Assembly: GCF_003667545.1 (NCBI RefSeq)
Contig: NZ_RCUV01000009.1
Coordinates: 107,594 to 171,593, forward strand
Source of the DNA: Mycetocola manganoxydans
GTDB lineage: Bacteria; Actinomycetota; Actinomycetes; Actinomycetales; Microbacteriaceae
Direction of reading: 5' to 3'
Length of the DNA: 64,000 nt
A program made the translations under genes and the position numbers. Positions 35,954-43,820 of this stretch are shown here, one piece after another (within the stretch, counting starts at the first letter, position 1; each line of letters starts with the position of its first letter). A model generated the notes under the pieces. The model was not told where the DNA came from and made no database searches. It saw nothing but the letters and a program-made list of their open reading frames with translations.

Positions 35954-36271
35954 TCAGGCCTGCGGAGGCAGGACAGCGATGACGGGGTGGTCGTACTTGA
36001 TGACACCGACCTTGGCTGCTCCGCCCGGAGAGCCGATCTCGTTGAAGAACTCGACGTTGGCCTTGTAGTAGTCAGCCCATTCGTCGGGCAGGTCGTCTTC
36101 GTAGTAGATCGCTTCGACGGGGCAGACCGGTTCGCATGCACCGCAGTCGACGCATTCGTCCGGCTGGATGTACAGCGAGCGTTCACCCTCATAAATGCAA
36201 TCGACGGGGCATTCATCGATGCACGCTCGGTCTTTGACATCCACACACGGGAGGGCGATGACGTAGGTCAC
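35954..36271 (-). CDS. fdxA: 7Fe-8S ferredoxin
   Basis: The 105-residue FdxA-type electron carrier has the first cluster motif ALPCVDVKDRACIDECPVDC (3Fe-4S plus one Cys of the second cluster) and the classical CVDCGACEPVCPVEA (4Fe-4S). The start is GTG 36271, giving MTYVIALP, the family opening; no good Shine-Dalgarno site is adjacent. TAGACT (complement of 36307-36312) would give a leader of about 30 nt. It is first in the fdxA-dapC unit. Confidence 0.93.
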   Translation of the reverse strand: MTYVIALPCVDVKDRACIDECPVDCIYEGERSLYIQPDECVDCGACEPVCPVEAIYYEDDLPDEWADYYKANVEFFNEIGSPGGAAKVGVIKYDHPVIAVLPPQA

Positions 36272-36309
36272 AGTTGGCTCGGTTCCCTTCGACGACAGGA
36301 AACCCCAGT

Positions 36310-36777
36310 CTACGCCTCCGGTTGACGGGGCAGGTCCAATCGCGGTGCGGTCGGGGGCTTCGTGGTAGTGGAGCGTTGCGGAAGCCGCGGCCACGCGACG
36401 ATGATCGTGGCGATCAGAACCGGGGCGACCGACCAGAACAGGCCGATGAGTCCCTGCGGGATGAGGATCGAACCTCCGGGGCTCGCGAGCGAGAAGAGGG
36501 CGATCATGCCGACCAGCCCGATCGCTGCGCACAGCACGGCCAGACGGTCATCGAAGAGAAGCCGGAAGCCGAGAAGGAGGGCGAGGCTGCCGAGAACAGC
36601 GAGGACGAGCCCCACCGGCAGGTCGGTTCCCCCGATCGGCACGACGTTCTGGTGTGCCACCGTTCCGACCGTCCCGTAGATGGCGCCGACGAGGAGGGAG
36701 AGTACGGCACCCGTCAGTCGGGTTGACAGCGGGGTGGCCCCTGGTGCCGGAGCGGGCTGGCTGTTGTCGAGGGTCAC
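36310..36777 (-). CDS. Four-helix membrane protein (DUF6113-like)
   Basis: The 155-residue protein has a short Pro/Ala-rich N-terminus, then four membrane helices: about 22-42 (AVLSLLVGAIYGTVGTVAH), 50-72 (LPVGLVLAVLGSLALLLGF), 78-98 (LAVLCAAIGLVGMIALFSL) and 105-128 (LIPQGLIGLFWSVAPVLIATI), and a basic C-terminus. It resembles the DUF6113-type proteins near fdxA in actinobacteria; function unknown. GTG 36777 is chosen because TAAACT lies exactly seven bases upstream. Confidence 0.65.
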   Translation of the reverse strand: MTLDNSQPAPAPGATPLSTRLTGAVLSLLVGAIYGTVGTVAHQNVVPIGGTDLPVGLVLAVLGSLALLLGFRLLFDDRLAVLCAAIGLVGMIALFSLASPGGSILIPQGLIGLFWSVAPVLIATIIVAWPRLPQRSTTTKPPTAPRLDLPRQPEA

Positions 36778-36790
36778 GGCCTCAAGTTTA
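36775..36790 (-). promoter_or_regulatory. Leaderless promoter box for the DUF6113-like gene
   Basis: TAAACT (complement of 36785-36790), then seven bases TGAGGCC, then GTG 36777. Confidence 0.5.
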
Positions 36791-36821
36791 CCCGCGCGGC
36801 ATCCCCCGTCTTCGCCGTCCT

Positions 36822-37136
36822 TCAGGCCATCCCGGTCCAGAGCCTCAGGACTGCCGCCACCGCGGCCGCGGCGATGACAACGACAAGGAATGGCGCACGG
36901 AGCCAATACAGCAGACCCGCTACGGCAAGAGCCGGCACGCGAGCGTCGACGACGAGTTGCTGACCGGTGCCGAGAGTCTGCACCGCGATGAGGGCGGCGA
37001 GCAAGGCGACGGTGAGCAGGTCGGCGGTTCGGGCTGTGGCAGGGTTCTCCAGCCAGGAGGCGGGTATGGCGTACCCGGCCAACTTGATCGCGACGCACGC
37101 GATGGAAGCGAGGAGCACGATGTGCCAGAGCGTCAT
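36822..37136 (-). CDS. azlD: Branched-chain amino acid exporter subunit AzlD
   Basis: The 104-residue AzlD-family protein has three to four membrane helices (TLWHIVLLASIACVAIKLAG, LTVALLAALIAVQTLG, VVVIAAAAVAAVLRLW). It is the small partner of AzlC in exporters of branched-chain or related amino acids. Its ATG 37136 overlaps the azlC stop by four bases, so the two are translationally coupled. Confidence 0.88.
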   Translation of the reverse strand: MTLWHIVLLASIACVAIKLAGYAIPASWLENPATARTADLLTVALLAALIAVQTLGTGQQLVVDARVPALAVAGLLYWLRAPFLVVVIAAAAVAAVLRLWTGMA

Positions 37137-37855
37137 GACAGCGATGCCTTCCGTCTCGGTGCGCCGAGCCAGTTCGTCAGTCCGAAGACGACGGCGACAA
37201 CGGCGGCGGCGATCACCGGCACGCCCGGAGCGACGACGGGCGTGAGAGCGGCAGCGATCACGGCGGCCGCTGACGCCACGGCGATGGTCTGGTGGCTTCT
37301 CAACCGCGGCCAGATCAGGCCGAGGAACGCCGCGGCTGCGGCAGCGTCGAGGCCATAGGCACGCGTGTCCCCCATCAGATCACCGATGAGAGCTCCGAGA
37401 AGCGTGGTGAGGTTCCAGCCGACGTAGACGATGATCCCGGTCACCCAGAAGCCGCGCTTGCGAGCTTCAGGGTCGTCCTGCGCGAGGGCGACCGCCGTCG
37501 ATTCATCGATGGTCACCCAGGCCGCCGCGACAGTGCGCCACCAGCCTGACACGCCGACGACGGGCTTCATTCGCATGCCGTAGGCCGCATTCCGCACCCC
37601 GAGCAACACCGCGCTGGCGATGGCTGTTGACCCTGCCGCCGCTCCCCCCGAAGCGAGGACGCCGACGAGCGCGAACTGGGATCCCCCGGTGAACATGACG
37701 AGACTGAGCACACACGCCTGCCAGACGTCGAGACCGGCAGCCACGGCAAGCGCGCCGAACGAGACACCGTACGCGGCCGTGGCGACACCGACGGCAACCC
37801 CCTGTCTGGTGGCGACCTGGAGCGGTGATCTGGCCGCTCGAGGCTCCGCGGTCAC
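37133..37855 (-). CDS. azlC: Branched-chain amino acid exporter subunit AzlC
   Basis: The 240-residue AzlC-family permease has QGVAVGVATAAYGVSFGALA, VMFTGGSQFALVGVL and LLGVRNAAYGM, followed by further helices. The family exports branched-chain or similar amino acids with AzlD. I place the start at GTG 37855, whose GTG overlaps the TGA of an 18-codon upstream ORF (GTGA), suggesting termination-reinitiation. GTG 37897 is an in-frame alternative adding 14 residues, also without a Shine-Dalgarno site. Neither start has been tested. Confidence 0.85.
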   Translation of the reverse strand: MTAEPRAARSPLQVATRQGVAVGVATAAYGVSFGALAVAAGLDVWQACVLSLVMFTGGSQFALVGVLASGGAAAGSTAIASAVLLGVRNAAYGMRMKPVVGVSGWWRTVAAAWVTIDESTAVALAQDDPEARKRGFWVTGIIVYVGWNLTTLLGALIGDLMGDTRAYGLDAAAAAAFLGLIWPRLRSHQTIAVASAAAVIAAALTPVVAPGVPVIAAAVVAVVFGLTNWLGAPRRKASLS

Positions 37856-37908
37856 GAGGGGCGGGATGTCGGCGCGACGCGGACGGACACAGGACACGGG
37901 CAGGACAT
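37852..37908 (-). CDS. Leaderless upstream ORF (18 codons) before azlC
   Basis: ATG 37908 opens the 18-residue peptide MSCPCPVSVRVAPTSRPS. TACTCT (complement of 37916-37921) lies seven bases before the ATG, the same spacing as other leaderless starts here. The stop TGA (37854-37852) overlaps the proposed azlC start GTG 37855. Two Cys and several Pro/Ser codons lie near the start. It could be a regulatory leader peptide or a reinitiation device; alternatively azlC starts at GTG 37897, inside this ORF in another frame, and the ORF is fortuitous. Confidence 0.4.
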   Translation of the reverse strand: MSCPCPVSVRVAPTSRPS

Positions 37909-37921
37909 GAAACCCAGAGTA
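37906..37921 (-). promoter_or_regulatory. Leaderless promoter box upstream of azlC
   Basis: TACTCT (complement of 37916-37921), then GGGTTTC, then ATG 37908 of the upstream ORF. Confidence 0.45.
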
Positions 37922-37932
37922 GCGCCAACGAC

Positions 37933-37966
37933 GAAGCGCCCGGAATCCGTGGATTCCGGGCGCTTC
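37933..37966 (-). terminator. Terminator of typA
   Basis: A perfect 16-bp inverted repeat, GAAGCGCCCGGAATCC and its complement, is separated by two bases and starts 16 bases after the typA stop. No long T-run follows, so efficiency is uncertain. It lies just upstream of the azlC promoter box. Confidence 0.75.
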
Positions 37967-37981
37967 GTTCGAGCGGTGCTG

Positions 37982-39889
37982 CTACTCGTTCTGCTTCTTG
38001 AGACGGCTCGTCATACGCGCACGGGCGTTGGCGTCGAGTTCGACCTTGCGGATGCGGACGATGGCCGGGGTGACCTCGACGCACTCGTCTTCGCGGGCGA
38101 ACTCGAGGCACTCCTCAAGGGAGAGCTGGCGTGACGGCGTCATCGACTCGAACGTGTCCGAGGTCGACTGGCGCATGTTCGTCAGCTTCTTTTCCTTGGT
38201 GATGTTGACGTCCATGTCGTCAGCGCGCGAGTTCTCGCCGATGACCATGCCCTCGTAGACCTCTTCGGTCGGGTTGACGAAGAACGTCATCCGCTCCTGG
38301 AGGGCGATGATGGCGAACGGGGTGACGACGCCGGCGCGGTCGGCGACGATCGAGCCGTTGTTGCGGGTGACGATCGATCCAGCCCACTCGTCGTACCCGT
38401 GCGAGATCGCGTTGGCGATTCCGGTACCGCGGGTCAGCGTCATGAACTCGGTGCGGAACCCGATGAGGCCACGCGACGGAACGATGAACTCCATCCGGAC
38501 CCAGCCGGTGCCGTGGTTCGCCATGTTGTCCATGCGGCCTTTGCGCGCCGCGAGAAGCTGGGTGATGGCCCCGAGGTATTCCTCAGGCACGTCGATGGTG
38601 AGGTGCTCGTACGGCTCGTGCGTCTTGCCGTCGACCTTCTTGGTCACAACCTGCGGCTTGCCGACGGTCAGTTCGAAGCCTTCGCGACGCATCTGCTCGA
38701 CGAGGATCGACAGTGCGAGTTCACCTCGGCCCTGCACCTCCCACTTGTCGGGCGAGCCGACGTCGAGGACACGCAGAGAGACGTTGCCGACGAGTTCACG
38801 GTCGAGGCGATCCTTGACCATGCGGGCGGTGAGCTTGTGGCCCTTGACCTTGCCGACGAGCGGCGACGTGTTCGTTCCGATGGTCATCGAGATGGCCGGC
38901 TCGTCGACGGTGATCGTCGGAAGCGGGCGGACGTCGTCCGGGTCTGCGAGCGTCTCACCGATGGTGATGTCAGGGAACCCGGCGACCACGACGATGTCGC
39001 CGGGGCTGGCGCTCTCGGCGGGGTAGCGGTCGAGAGCCTTGGTGATGAAGAGCTCGGTGACGCGCACGTTGTGCACGGATCCGTCGTGCTTGACCCATGC
39101 CACGGTCTGGCCCTTGTTGATCGTGCCCTGGAAGACGCGAAGCAGTGCGAGGCGGCCGAGGAATGGAGATGCGTCGAGGTTGGTGACGTGAGCCTGAAGG
39201 GGGTGCTCGTCGTCGTAGACCGGAGCGGGGATGTGCTTGATGATCGCGTCGAACAGCGGCTCGAGGTCATCGTTGTCCGGCAGGGTGCCGTTCTCCGGCT
39301 TGTTCCAGCTCGCGGCTCCGTTGCGGCCGGATGCGTAGACGACGGGAACGTCGAGAACAGCGTCGAGGTCGAGATCGGGAACGTCGTCGGCCATGTCGCT
39401 CGCGAGCCCGAGCAGGAGGTCCTGGCTCTCGGCAACGACCTCGTCGATGCGGGCGTCTGGGCGGTCGGTCTTGTTGACCAGGAGAATCACGGGCAGCTTG
39501 GCCTCGAGCGCCTTACGGAGCACGAAGCGGGTCTGCGGCAGCGGGCCCTCGCTCGCGTCGACGAGAAGCACGACACCATCGACCATGGACAGGCCGCGCT
39601 CGACCTCACCACCGAAGTCGGCGTGGCCGGGGGTGTCGATCACGTTGATGGTGATCGGGCCGTTCGATGCGTGCTTGCCCTTGTACGACACCGCGGTGTT
39701 CTTCGCGAGGATCGTGATGCCTTTTTCGCGCTCGAGCTCGTTCGAGTCCATGGCGCGTTCTTCGAGGTGTGAGTGTTCGGCGAATGAGTCCGTCTGCCGG
39801 AGCATGGCGTCAACCAGCGTCGTCTTGCCGTGGTCAACGTGAGCAACAATCGCTACGTTTCGGAGGTCGTCGCGCGAAGCAAGCGCCAT
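37982..39889 (-). CDS. typA: Ribosome-associated GTPase TypA/BipA
   Basis: This 635-residue translational GTPase has G1 AHVDHGKTTLVD, G2 region RGITI-like EREKGITILAKNTA, G3 DTPGHADFGGEVER, G4 NKTDRPDAR and G5 YASGRNG, then EF-G-like domains and the C-terminal domain characteristic of BipA. It acts in ribosome assembly and stress adaptation. The start is ATG 39889, with AAGGAA seven bases upstream. GATAAT (complement of 39978-39983) is a candidate -10 without a clear -35. Confidence 0.94.
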   Translation of the reverse strand: MALASRDDLRNVAIVAHVDHGKTTLVDAMLRQTDSFAEHSHLEERAMDSNELEREKGITILAKNTAVSYKGKHASNGPITINVIDTPGHADFGGEVERGLSMVDGVVLLVDASEGPLPQTRFVLRKALEAKLPVILLVNKTDRPDARIDEVVAESQDLLLGLASDMADDVPDLDLDAVLDVPVVYASGRNGAASWNKPENGTLPDNDDLEPLFDAIIKHIPAPVYDDEHPLQAHVTNLDASPFLGRLALLRVFQGTINKGQTVAWVKHDGSVHNVRVTELFITKALDRYPAESASPGDIVVVAGFPDITIGETLADPDDVRPLPTITVDEPAISMTIGTNTSPLVGKVKGHKLTARMVKDRLDRELVGNVSLRVLDVGSPDKWEVQGRGELALSILVEQMRREGFELTVGKPQVVTKKVDGKTHEPYEHLTIDVPEEYLGAITQLLAARKGRMDNMANHGTGWVRMEFIVPSRGLIGFRTEFMTLTRGTGIANAISHGYDEWAGSIVTRNNGSIVADRAGVVTPFAIIALQERMTFFVNPTEEVYEGMVIGENSRADDMDVNITKEKKLTNMRQSTSDTFESMTPSRQLSLEECLEFAREDECVEVTPAIVRIRKVELDANARARMTSRLKKQNE

Positions 39890-40030
39890 GAAAAAATTCC
39901 TTACAGAAAATGGATGCCGCTCGTCGTTTCGGTCGCGGCGGAAAAGGGATAGATCGGATCAGAGTCCGACCCAACAGATTATCCTACCGCACTGTCCCGG
40001 TCCGCTTGCTGGGAGGCATCCCAACAACAA

Positions 40031-40061
40031 GCGGGGCGGCTCCGAGATGGAGCCGCCCCGC
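40031..40061 (-). terminator. Terminator of the oligopeptide ABC transporter operon
   Basis: GCGGGGCGGCTCC and GGAGCCGCCCCGC form a 13-bp stem around GAGAT, 22 bases after the stop of the ATPase gene. On the minus strand it is followed by TTGTTGTTG. Confidence 0.88.
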
Positions 40062-40083
40062 CGTGTTCGTATGGATGAGGCGC

Positions 40084-41832
40084 CTAGCGGCCGAACTCGA
40101 AGTCACCGCCGGGAATCGCCGCGAGCAGCTCCTGCGTGTACAGCTCCTTCGGGTTGTCGAAGACCTCGTCGGTCGTCGCCGCCTCGACGATCCTGCCCTT
40201 CTGCATGACACACACGTTGTCGGCCACGAGGCGGACGACGGCGAGGTCATGCGTGATGAAGAGATAGGTCAGGCCGAGGTCCGTCTGCAGCTCGGTGAGC
40301 AGGTTGAGGATCTGGCCCTGCACGAGCACGTCGAGCGCCGAGACGGCCTCGTCGAGCACGAGGACGTCAGGTTTGAGCGCGAGGGCACGGGCGATCGCGA
40401 TGCGCTGCCGTTGGCCACCCGACAATTCGCTCGGGTAGCGGAAGCGCGTCGCCGAAGGCAGCGACACCTGGTCGAGGAGCTCGCGGACGCGGGCCTCGCG
40501 CTCCTTGGCCGTTCCGATCTTGTGTGCGAGAAGCGGTTCCGCGATCGTGTTGCCCACGCTGTACTGCGGGTCGAGGGAACCGTACGGGTCCTGGAAGACG
40601 GGCTGGACCCGGCGGCGGAACTTGAGCAGCTCTGACCCGCGCAGTCCGGCGACGTCCTGACCGTCGAACTCGATTTCACCGCTCGTGATGCTCTCGAGCT
40701 GCAGGATCAGCTTCGCGACCGTCGACTTGCCCGAACCGGACTCGCCGACGATCGCGGTCGTTGTGCCCTTCTGAACACCGAACGACACGTCGTTGACGGC
40801 GAGAAGCTCGTCGTGGCGGAATCCCTGCTTGCGGATGCGGTACATCTTCGACACGTTCTTGACGGAGATGAGGTCCTTCGTCGGAGCAGCGTGCTCGCGT
40901 TCGGCCGCACGGGCGAGCAGTGCGTCGTCGAGCGAGCCTTCGGAGAAGATCTCTGCCTCGTCGGGCGCCTGGTGCTTGACCGACTGGATGCGACGCGATG
41001 CGAGGCTCGGAGCCGCGGCGACCAGTCGCTGGGTGTACGGGTGCTTCGGGTTCGCGAGGATCTCCTGCGACGGTCCTGACTCGACGACCTTGCCCTTGTA
41101 CATGACGACGAGTTGCTCGGCGCGCTCCGCAGCGAGGCCGAGGTCGTGGGTGATGAACAGCACGCTCGTGCCGTAGTCACGCGTGAGCGTCGCAAGGTGG
41201 TCGAGGATCGTGCGCTGCACGGTGACGTCGAGCGCCGAGGTCGGCTCGTCGGCGATGAGCAGCTTGGGGCGCGACGACAGTCCGATTCCGATGAGGACGC
41301 GCTGGCGCATACCGCCCGAAAACTGGTGAGGGTACTGCTTGAGCCGGTCGGCGGCATCCGACAGACCCGCCTCCTTGAGCACCTGGATGGTGCGCAGTCG
41401 TGCTTCCTTGCCCTGAGCGATGTTGTTGGCCTTGATGGCCTCTTCGACCTGGAATCCGATCGACCACACCGGGTTGAGGTTCGACATCGGGTCCTGCGGA
41501 ACGTATCCGATGTCGTTTCCGCGGACGGCCTGGATCTCACGTGCTGACAGCTTGGTGAGGTCGCGGCCCTCGAAGAGGATCTGCCCCCCGGTGACCTTGC
41601 CCGTGCCGGGCAGCAGGTCGATGATGGCTTGCGCCGTCGTCGTCTTGCCGGATCCTGATTCCCCCACGATCGCGAGGGTCTGACCCGCATACAGCGTCAG
41701 GTCGACGCCGCGAACAGCGGGGACGATGCCACGCTGCGTCTCGAATCCGACCTCGAGGTCGCGGATCTGCAGCAGAGGCGCGTTGGCCTCTCCTTCGAGC
41801 AGGCTGACGGTTTCGGAGACTGGCTGGCTCAT
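40084..41832 (-). CDS. Oligopeptide/dipeptide ABC transporter ATPase, two fused nucleotide-binding domains
   Basis: A DppD-DppF-like fusion of 582 residues. The first domain (about 20-285) has GESGSGKTTTAQ, FSGGMRQRVLIG and LLIADEPTSALD; the second (about 325-575) has GESGSGKSTVAK, LSGGQRQRIAIA and VLVLDEAVSALD, with Ala replacing Pro in DEPTS. Fusion of the two ATPases is common in actinobacteria. It energises the importer with the two permeases; the ATG overlaps the upstream permease stop by four bases. Confidence 0.92.
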   Translation of the reverse strand: MSQPVSETVSLLEGEANAPLLQIRDLEVGFETQRGIVPAVRGVDLTLYAGQTLAIVGESGSGKTTTAQAIIDLLPGTGKVTGGQILFEGRDLTKLSAREIQAVRGNDIGYVPQDPMSNLNPVWSIGFQVEEAIKANNIAQGKEARLRTIQVLKEAGLSDAADRLKQYPHQFSGGMRQRVLIGIGLSSRPKLLIADEPTSALDVTVQRTILDHLATLTRDYGTSVLFITHDLGLAAERAEQLVVMYKGKVVESGPSQEILANPKHPYTQRLVAAAPSLASRRIQSVKHQAPDEAEIFSEGSLDDALLARAAEREHAAPTKDLISVKNVSKMYRIRKQGFRHDELLAVNDVSFGVQKGTTTAIVGESGSGKSTVAKLILQLESITSGEIEFDGQDVAGLRGSELLKFRRRVQPVFQDPYGSLDPQYSVGNTIAEPLLAHKIGTAKEREARVRELLDQVSLPSATRFRYPSELSGGQRQRIAIARALALKPDVLVLDEAVSALDVLVQGQILNLLTELQTDLGLTYLFITHDLAVVRLVADNVCVMQKGRIVEAATTDEVFDNPKELYTQELLAAIPGGDFEFGR

Positions 41833-42794
41833 CGGCGTGCCCTCGCCTTCGGGTCGAGTGCATCGCGAACGACGTCGCCAAGCATGAGGAATGAGAGAAC
41901 GGTGATCGACAGCGCCGCTGCCGGGTACAGCAGGACCTGCGGGCTTGTCCGGATGGAGGTCCGCGCCTGCCCGATGTCGTTACCCCAGGACATGATCGTC
42001 GGCGGGAGGCCGATACCGAGGAACGACAGGGTGGCCTCGGCGACGATGAACGTTCCCAGTGAGACCGTTGCGATGACGATCACGGGAGCGATCGCGTTCG
42101 GGATCACGTGCCGGAGCAGGATCTTGAACCTCGTCACGCCGAGGGCGACGGATGCCATGACGTAGTCGGAGTTCTTCGCACTCAGGACCGCGCCGCGCAT
42201 GATTCTCGCGATCTGGGGCCAGGCGAAAAGCGCGAGAACGACCGCGACCGTGATCGGGGTGCGGACCGGGAGGACCGACATGAGGACGATGGCGCCGAGG
42301 ACGGTCGGGACCGCGAAGAAGATGTCTCCGAGACGCGACACCAGGGTGTCGAGAATTCCGCCGTAGAACCCGGCGAGTGCGCCGATCGCTCCTCCGACGA
42401 GGGTGACGAGCAGCGTGGCCATGAGTCCGACGGTGATGGACGCCTGGGTTCCGTGGATGATGCGCGAGAAGACGTCACAGCCCTGTCGCGTGAATCCGAA
42501 CGGATGCCCCGCGGACGGCGCGCCGTTGCTGTCGGACAGCTGGCACGAGCGGGGGTCGATCGGTGTGAAGAGGCCAGGAGCGACCGCGACGATGAGGATG
42601 AGCAGAATCAGGATCGACGAGATCCAGAAGCTGGGACGGCGACGCATCGAGTCCCAGGCATCCGCCCACGTGCTGCGAGCCTTCTGCGTTTCGTCGAGGA
42701 CGTCCACCGCGGCGACCGGAGTCTCCTCGATCGGCGCGACGTAGTGTCCCTGCGGGGTGAAGTTTTTACTTGGCATAGCGAATCCTTGGGTCAA
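41829..42794 (-). CDS. Oligopeptide/dipeptide ABC transporter permease (DppC-like)
   Basis: The 321 residues comprise a cytosolic N-terminus, a first helix (FWISSILILLILIVAVAPGLF) and a BPD_transp_1 domain. The EAA loop reads YVMASVALGVTRFKILLRHVIPNAI, as in DppC/OppC. It overlaps the DppB-like gene by 29 bases and the ATPase by four, so the three are coupled. Confidence 0.92.
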   Translation of the reverse strand: MTQGFAMPSKNFTPQGHYVAPIEETPVAAVDVLDETQKARSTWADAWDSMRRRPSFWISSILILLILIVAVAPGLFTPIDPRSCQLSDSNGAPSAGHPFGFTRQGCDVFSRIIHGTQASITVGLMATLLVTLVGGAIGALAGFYGGILDTLVSRLGDIFFAVPTVLGAIVLMSVLPVRTPITVAVVLALFAWPQIARIMRGAVLSAKNSDYVMASVALGVTRFKILLRHVIPNAIAPVIVIATVSLGTFIVAEATLSFLGIGLPPTIMSWGNDIGQARTSIRTSPQVLLYPAAALSITVLSFLMLGDVVRDALDPKARARR

Positions 42795-43695
42795 GCGCCG
42801 CGTAGAGGAGGTCGACGAGCAGGTTGGCGACCACGAAGATGATGACCATCACTGCGATGAACGAAACGACCGTCGGGCCTTCGCCGAGAGTGACGGCGCG
42901 GTAGACGACTCCACCGACTCCGTTGATGTTGAAGATGCCCTCGGTGACGATCGCACCGACCATGAGCGATCCGAGGTCGACACCGAGGTAAGTGACGACA
43001 GGCACGAGCGAGTTACGCAGCACGTGCACCGTGACGACACGTCGCCGGGAAAGCCCCTTTGCCGTCGCCGTGCGCACGAAGTCTGCATTGAGGTTGTCGG
43101 CGACGCTGGCCCGTGTGAGGCGCACGATGTAGGCGAACGACACGGATGCCAGCACCAGCGCTGGCAGGATGAGCTCTCCCCACGGGGCGGCGCTCGAGAC
43201 CGTCGTTCGCGCCCAGCCCAGTTGAACTCCGAAGATGAGCTGCAGGACGAATCCGACGACGAAGGTGGGAACCGAGATGAGCAGGAGGCTGACGACGAGC
43301 GCGGTGGCGTCGAACAGCTTGCCCTTGCGAAGGCCGGCGATGAGGCCGACGAGGATTCCGGCGAAGGCTTCGAACGCGAGGGCGAGCATCGCGAGTCGGA
43401 AGGTGATCGGGAAGGCCTGAGCCATGACGTCGGCGACCGGTCGACCGGAGTAGGTCGTTCCGAAGTCACCCTGGAAGAGTCCGGCGATGTACAGGAAGTA
43501 CTGGACGATGAACGGCTTGTCCAGGTTGTACTCGGCACGAATGATCTCGATGACGCCGGGGGCGGGCGGGCGGTCACCGTAGAGAGCGGCGATGGGGTCA
43601 CCCGGTAGGGAGAAGACCATGAAGTAAATCAGGAAGGTCGCCCCGAAGAAGACGGGGATCATTTGGAGGATGCGTTTGCCTGTGTACCAGAGCAT
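42766..43695 (-). CDS. Oligopeptide/dipeptide ABC transporter permease (DppB-like)
   Basis: The 309-residue permease starts MLWYTGKRILQMIPVFFGAT and has the DppB/OppB N-terminal helix, a periplasmic-type loop (FIVQYFLYIAGLFQGDFG), the EAA loop NADFVRTATAKGLSRRRVVT and a C-terminal LRNSLVPVVTYLG region. It is read after the substrate-binding protein gene across a hairpin terminator, which probably sets lower expression than the binding protein. Confidence 0.92.
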   Translation of the reverse strand: MLWYTGKRILQMIPVFFGATFLIYFMVFSLPGDPIAALYGDRPPAPGVIEIIRAEYNLDKPFIVQYFLYIAGLFQGDFGTTYSGRPVADVMAQAFPITFRLAMLALAFEAFAGILVGLIAGLRKGKLFDATALVVSLLLISVPTFVVGFVLQLIFGVQLGWARTTVSSAAPWGELILPALVLASVSFAYIVRLTRASVADNLNADFVRTATAKGLSRRRVVTVHVLRNSLVPVVTYLGVDLGSLMVGAIVTEGIFNINGVGGVVYRAVTLGEGPTVVSFIAVMVIIFVVANLLVDLLYAALDPRIRYAK

Positions 43696-43761
43696 CAGGC
43701 AGTCTCACCGGGTTGAATGGGCATTAACGTCGCAATCACTGGAGAAGTCTAATCAATGAAA

Positions 43762-43787
43762 TGTCCGGGGCGTTTCCGCCCCGGACA
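43762..43787 (-). terminator. Hairpin between the binding-protein and permease genes
   Basis: An 11-bp stem (TGTCCGGGGCG with CGCCCCGGACA) closes a four-base loop. On the minus strand TTTCATTG follows. It is placed to allow partial read-through from the abundant binding protein into the permease genes. Confidence 0.8.
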
Positions 43788-43820
43788 CTTCACTCGTTGT
43801 ATTTACTGGGCTGGTGGAGC

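Noticed and set aside
40084..41832. Frameshift or fusion artefact of two ATPase genes
   Set aside because: Both nucleotide-binding domains are complete, the linker is in frame, and fused DppD-DppF ATPases are common in actinobacteria.
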